Assembly (NCBI RefSeq): GCF_001006305.1
Contig: NZ_LBHJ01000020.1
Coordinates: 744,001-808,000, forward strand
DNA length: 64,000 nucleotides
Source of the DNA: Silvibacterium bohemicum
GTDB taxonomy: Bacteria; Acidobacteriota; Terriglobia; Terriglobales; Acidobacteriaceae
Reading direction: 5' to 3'
Of this stretch, positions 61,093 to 64,000 are shown one piece after another (position 1 is the first letter of the stretch; every line of letters begins with the position of its first letter). Below the pieces are notes generated by a model, which was not told the origin of the DNA, ran no database searches, and worked only from the letters and a program-made list of their open reading frames with translations. A program made the translations under genes and the position numbers.

Positions 61093-63066
61093 ATGATTCG
61101 TTTCCTTCAAAAAGATAGCCGCTTTGTGAAAGGCGTTTTCGTCGTCATTATCGCGGTCGCCTGCATCACCATGGTCGTCACCCTGGTGCCGGGAATTTTC
61201 CAGGACGATGCCAGCTCCGCCGACACCTACGCGGTCATCGGCCACGGCGGAGTTCTGGGGCGTTTCATGCCCGCTCAGGATGAGATTTCGAACACCGACG
61301 TCCAGCAGCTTGCGCAGCGCATGCTGCAGCGCCAGCAGCTGCCCGACATGCTGCTGCCGTACATGATGCAGCGCGTGGGCCAGGGACTGGTCCAGCAGCA
61401 CATTGAACTGCTGGAGGCGAAGCAGCTTGGCCTGAACGTGACGGACGAGGATATTCGCCGCTTCCTGCACTCCGGACAGTGGGGCATGATGCTCTTTCCG
61501 GGCGGAAAGTATATCGGCGATGCGCAGTATGCGGAGTTCATCTCCGAACAGTTCGGCCTCAGCCGCGACAAGTTCGAGAACGAGGTAAAGAAGGAGATCC
61601 TGGAGAATCGCCTGCGCTCGCTCATCACCGGCAGCGTGACGGTCTCCGACTCCGAGGTTCGCGCCAGCTACCTGCAGCAGGCGACGAAGATCAAGTTCGA
61701 TTACGCGGTGCTGAGCTCGGACGACCTGCGCAAGACCATCAATCCCACCGATACCGAGCTGCAGGCCTTCTTCAAGCAGAATGCCTCCCGCTACGCGACG
61801 GCAATTCCCGAAGCGCGCAAGATCCAGTACATCGCCTTCACGGACAGCAATCTGCCGCAGGGAGCGCCGCAGGTAAGCGATGCGGAGATCCAGCAGTACT
61901 ACCAGGCGCACCAGAAGGATTATCAGATCGATGACCAGGTGAAGGTGCGGCATATCCTCATCAAGGTCGACGGCAACGATCCCAAGGCCGATGCCGCGGC
62001 CAAGGCCAAGGCGCAGGGCATTCTCGATCAGCTGCATCATGGCGGCGACTTCGCCAAGCTGGCCAAAGAGAACTCGGACGATCCGGGCAGCAAGGAACAG
62101 GGCGGCGAACTGGGCTGGATCAAGCACGGAGTGACCGTGCCGGAGTTCGACCAGGCTTCGTTCTCCTTGCAGCCGGGGCAGACTTCCGGCCTGGTGAAGT
62201 CGAAGTTCGGCTATCACATCATCCAGACGGAAGAGAAGCAGACCGCGCACACACGTCCGCTGGACGAAGTGAAGCCTGAGATTCAGGCTCTGCTGACCCG
62301 CCAGAAGGAAGGCCAGCAGGAGCAGGCCTTTGCGCAGCAGCTGGCTGCCGAAGCGCAGAAGACGGGGCTGGCGGCAACTGCCGCGGCTCACCATCTGGAG
62401 GTTGTGACGACGGACTTCCTGTCGCAGGCTTCGGTGGTGCCGGGTCTTCCCGATGGCTCGAAGCTTTTGTCGGATGCCTTCGCCGCGAAGAAGGGTGCGG
62501 CTCCGCAAAGCTCGTCGACCGGCGGCGGTTATGCGGTTTATCAGGTCACCGATATTCAGCCGGCACACGCGCCGACGTTCGATGCCTACAAGTCGCATCT
62601 GGTTGAGGACTTCCGCGATCAGCAGCTGCCTCAGCTGCTGGCCAAGAAGACCGCAGAGCTGGCGGATCGCGCCCATGCCGAGAACGATCTGGCCAAGGTT
62701 GCCAAGGAGGTCGGCGCGACCATCAAGACCAGCGATTTGGTTGGCCGTGACGCGCAGGTTCCTGAGATCGGTGCGCTGGCTACTGCCGCGCCTCAGCTCT
62801 TCGACCTGAACCCCGGGCAGATCAGCTCGGCCATCAGCACCGGCCATAGCGGGGTGGTGGCGAAGATCGTCGACAAGCAGCAGCCTACCAGCGATGAAGC
62901 GGCGAAGAACTTCGACTCGACGCGGGAAGCGCTTCTCGATCAGCGCCGCGAGGAGATGTTCTCGGTCTTCGTCTCGAACCTGGAGCAGACTTACCAGAAG
63001 CAAGGCCGCATTCGCACCAACCGCAAGGCGCAGCAAGGGCCGGGCGGCATGAATCTGCCGGGCTAA
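61093..63066 (+). CDS. PpiD/SurA-type membrane-anchored peptidyl-prolyl isomerase
   Basis: A 657-aa periplasmic folding factor. The N-terminal helix 'FVKGVFVVIIAVACITMVVTL' anchors it, as in PpiD. A SurA-N-like helical region (about 40-200) follows, then a PpiC parvulin domain (about 282-382, 'VKVRHILIKV', 'GELGWIKHGVTVPEFDQASF', 'SKFGYHIIQTEE'), and a second helical region to the end. The parvulin loop looks complete. The ATG at 61093 is used because the residues upstream in the longer frame are unlike a membrane anchor. Helps outer-membrane or exported proteins to fold, in keeping with the large exoprotein set here. Confidence 0.88.
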   Translation: MIRFLQKDSRFVKGVFVVIIAVACITMVVTLVPGIFQDDASSADTYAVIGHGGVLGRFMPAQDEISNTDVQQLAQRMLQRQQLPDMLLPYMMQRVGQGLVQQHIELLEAKQLGLNVTDEDIRRFLHSGQWGMMLFPGGKYIGDAQYAEFISEQFGLSRDKFENEVKKEILENRLRSLITGSVTVSDSEVRASYLQQATKIKFDYAVLSSDDLRKTINPTDTELQAFFKQNASRYATAIPEARKIQYIAFTDSNLPQGAPQVSDAEIQQYYQAHQKDYQIDDQVKVRHILIKVDGNDPKADAAAKAKAQGILDQLHHGGDFAKLAKENSDDPGSKEQGGELGWIKHGVTVPEFDQASFSLQPGQTSGLVKSKFGYHIIQTEEKQTAHTRPLDEVKPEIQALLTRQKEGQQEQAFAQQLAAEAQKTGLAATAAAHHLEVVTTDFLSQASVVPGLPDGSKLLSDAFAAKKGAAPQSSSTGGGYAVYQVTDIQPAHAPTFDAYKSHLVEDFRDQQLPQLLAKKTAELADRAHAENDLAKVAKEVGATIKTSDLVGRDAQVPEIGALATAAPQLFDLNPGQISSAISTGHSGVVAKIVDKQQPTSDEAAKNFDSTREALLDQRREEMFSVFVSNLEQTYQKQGRIRTNRKAQQGPGGMNLPG

Positions 63067-63118
63067 TTCCCAGCCTGAATACAGGCAACCGGAACGAGCA
63101 ATCGGCAAATAAGCAACC

Positions 63119-63161
63119 GGGGCCCGTGGTTTTCGAATCTCTCGAAGCGCGGGCCTTTTTT
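63119..63161 (+). terminator. Terminator of the PpiD-type gene
   Basis: GGCCCG/CGGGCC with partial pairing of the inner part (TTTCGA/TCGAA) and a run of six T residues at 63156-63161, about 55 bases after the stop codon. Confidence 0.75.
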
Positions 63162-63190
63162 CTTTGGAACGTCTGCCTGGGAAATTATCT

Positions 63191-64000
63191 ATGCCTTTCG
63201 ACCGCTCGTCCGGACTTCTGCTTCACATCACTTCCCTTCCTTCTAACGGCGGCATCGGCGATCTTGGCCCCGCAGCCTATGAGTTTGCGGACTTTCTCGC
63301 TGCCGGCAAGCAACGGCTCTGGCAGGTGCTTCCGCTGAGTCCCACGGGATACGGCAACTCGCCGTATGCCGCGCTCTCCGCTTTCGCCGGGAATCCGCTG
63401 CTGGTTTCGCTGGAGCTGCTTGCTGAAAAAGGATGGATTGCAGCCGACCGTTTGAAGGGACTGCCCGGTCGCAATGGCAACGTCGATTTCGATGCAGTGG
63501 CTAAGGCCAAGATGCCGCTCCTAGAAGAGGCGGCAAAGAACTTTCTCCATCAGCATAGCGATAAAGACTGGCAGCGTTTCGAGTCTTACCGCAAGACCAA
63601 CTGGACGTGGCTGGATGGTTTCTCACTCTACAGCGTGCTGCGGCGCAAATACCATCAGGCTTCGTGGAGTGAGTGGCCGGAAGACCTGAAGACTCGCGAC
63701 AAAGATGCCATCCAGAAGGTGTGGGAAGAGCATCACGACGAGATCCAGATCCAGCAGATCATCCAGTTCGTCTTCGATGAGCAATGGTGCGCTCTGCGCA
63801 GCTACTGCGGCGAGCACGATATCAAGCTGATCGGCGATGTGGCCATCTTCGTCAATTACGACAGCGCCGATGTATGGAACAATCCGGGCATCTTCGAGCT
63901 GCGAGAGGACCTGTCGCCGATTCGCGTTGCCGGCGTGCCTCCGGACTACTTTTCGGCAACGGGCCAGCGCTGGGGCAATCCTCTTTATCACTGGGATGTG
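63191..64000 (+). CDS. malQ: 4-alpha-glucanotransferase MalQ, 3' end cut by the window
   Basis: The open frame runs to the last base, so only the first 270 residues are seen. It is a GH77 amylomaltase that transfers alpha-1,4-glucan chains and feeds maltodextrin and glycogen turnover in the cytoplasm. 'SSGLLLHITSLPSNGGIGDLG' (read as LLLHITSLPS and GIGDLGP), 'WQVLPLSPTGYGNSPYA', 'IKLIGDVAIFVNYDSADVW' and 'VAGVPPDYFSATGQRWGNPLY' are hallmark text; the catalytic Asp lies beyond the edge. It begins after the PpiD-type terminator. Its glucose 1-phosphate products would meet the phosphohexomutase upstream. Confidence 0.93.
   Translation, partial: MPFDRSSGLLLHITSLPSNGGIGDLGPAAYEFADFLAAGKQRLWQVLPLSPTGYGNSPYAALSAFAGNPLLVSLELLAEKGWIAADRLKGLPGRNGNVDFDAVAKAKMPLLEEAAKNFLHQHSDKDWQRFESYRKTNWTWLDGFSLYSVLRRKYHQASWSEWPEDLKTRDKDAIQKVWEEHHDEIQIQQIIQFVFDEQWCALRSYCGEHDIKLIGDVAIFVNYDSADVWNNPGIFELREDLSPIRVAGVPPDYFSATGQRWGNPLYHWDV

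Noticed and set aside
60982-63108. 708-codon minus-strand frame opposite the PpiD-type gene
   Set aside because: Shadow: Leu/Arg-rich composition, no domains.

Overview
This 64 kb window is a high-GC chromosomal segment from what is most likely an Acidobacteriota (Terriglobia/Acidobacteriaceae-type) genome. This is an inference from family content: a VWFA-related protein of the acidobacterial type, a large secreted-protein load (GH16/malectin, beta-helix/FN3, GH20, M1 and S9 peptidases), a Ccm cytochrome c system, toxin-antitoxin pairs, and several families of short palindromic repeats between genes. I saw no rRNA, tRNA, CRISPR array, transposase, integrase or phage module. Both ends are cut: the window opens inside a secreted beta-helix gene and closes inside a malQ-like gene.

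Layout. 1-6.1 kb: two consecutive secreted carbohydrate-active proteins that share a 784 bp FN3+malectin 3' block plus its terminator. 6.2-7.05 kb: a visibly AT-richer orphan membrane protein gene. 7.2-13.3 kb: a YeiH-type transporter with a 37-codon membrane mini-protein upstream, DoxX, xylulokinase, a small membrane protein and a MASE1-PAS-GGDEF diguanylate cyclase. 13.3-21 kb (minus strand): GH20 hexosaminidase, an RHH/DUF5615 toxin-antitoxin pair, M1 and S9 peptidases. 21.2-27 kb (minus): MsrA and a ccm cluster (ccmE, ccmA, ybaK, ccmB, ccmC and a 43-aa ccmD-like gene) interrupted by a DUF1349-like gene and by a 308 bp inverted-repeat element. CcmE has a CxxxY rather than HxxxY haem motif. 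27.2-35.6 kb: thiC, a YtxH protein, clpC, and an operon of LolC/E-type permease, zinc-dependent phospholipase C-like protein and LolD-type ATPase. 35.7-43.4 kb: a beta-propeller exoprotein, a zinc alcohol dehydrogenase, an SpoIVB-type S55 protease divergent from a VWFA protein, and a secreted unknown. 43.5-49.5 kb: YoaK/DUF1275, a phospholipase C/acid phosphatase-family phosphoesterase, FUSC, thioredoxin 2, a lipoprotein and AqpZ.

50-58.2 kb is a sugar-nucleotide and hexose-phosphate neighbourhood: NAD-dependent sugar epimerase, mannose-6-phosphate isomerase, mannose-1-phosphate guanylyltransferase, phosphohexomutase, a cupin and glucose-6-phosphate isomerase. With malQ at the right edge it could take glucan-derived hexose phosphates to GDP-mannose and other activated sugars for envelope glycans. 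A VapBC pair and an orphan antitoxin gene sit among these genes. 58.3-64 kb holds a BON/glycine-rich exported protein, a Tat-exported metallophosphoesterase, a PpiD/SurA-type chaperone and malQ.

The least ordinary signals are the non-coding ones. Three palindromic repeat families recur between genes: a GGACTGGCCGTCCAGGC element that repeatedly abuts stop codons, a CCCACRTCTC hairpin, and a TGAA-loop hairpin whose arms co-vary. I also flag the CcmE Cys variant, the lipoprotein-export operon with an embedded phospholipase-like protein, and the mini-protein upstream of the YeiH-type transporter. I do not see a complete, clearly new multi-gene system. Start codons were re-chosen by hand where a ribosome-binding site or signal peptide argued against the longest reading frame.
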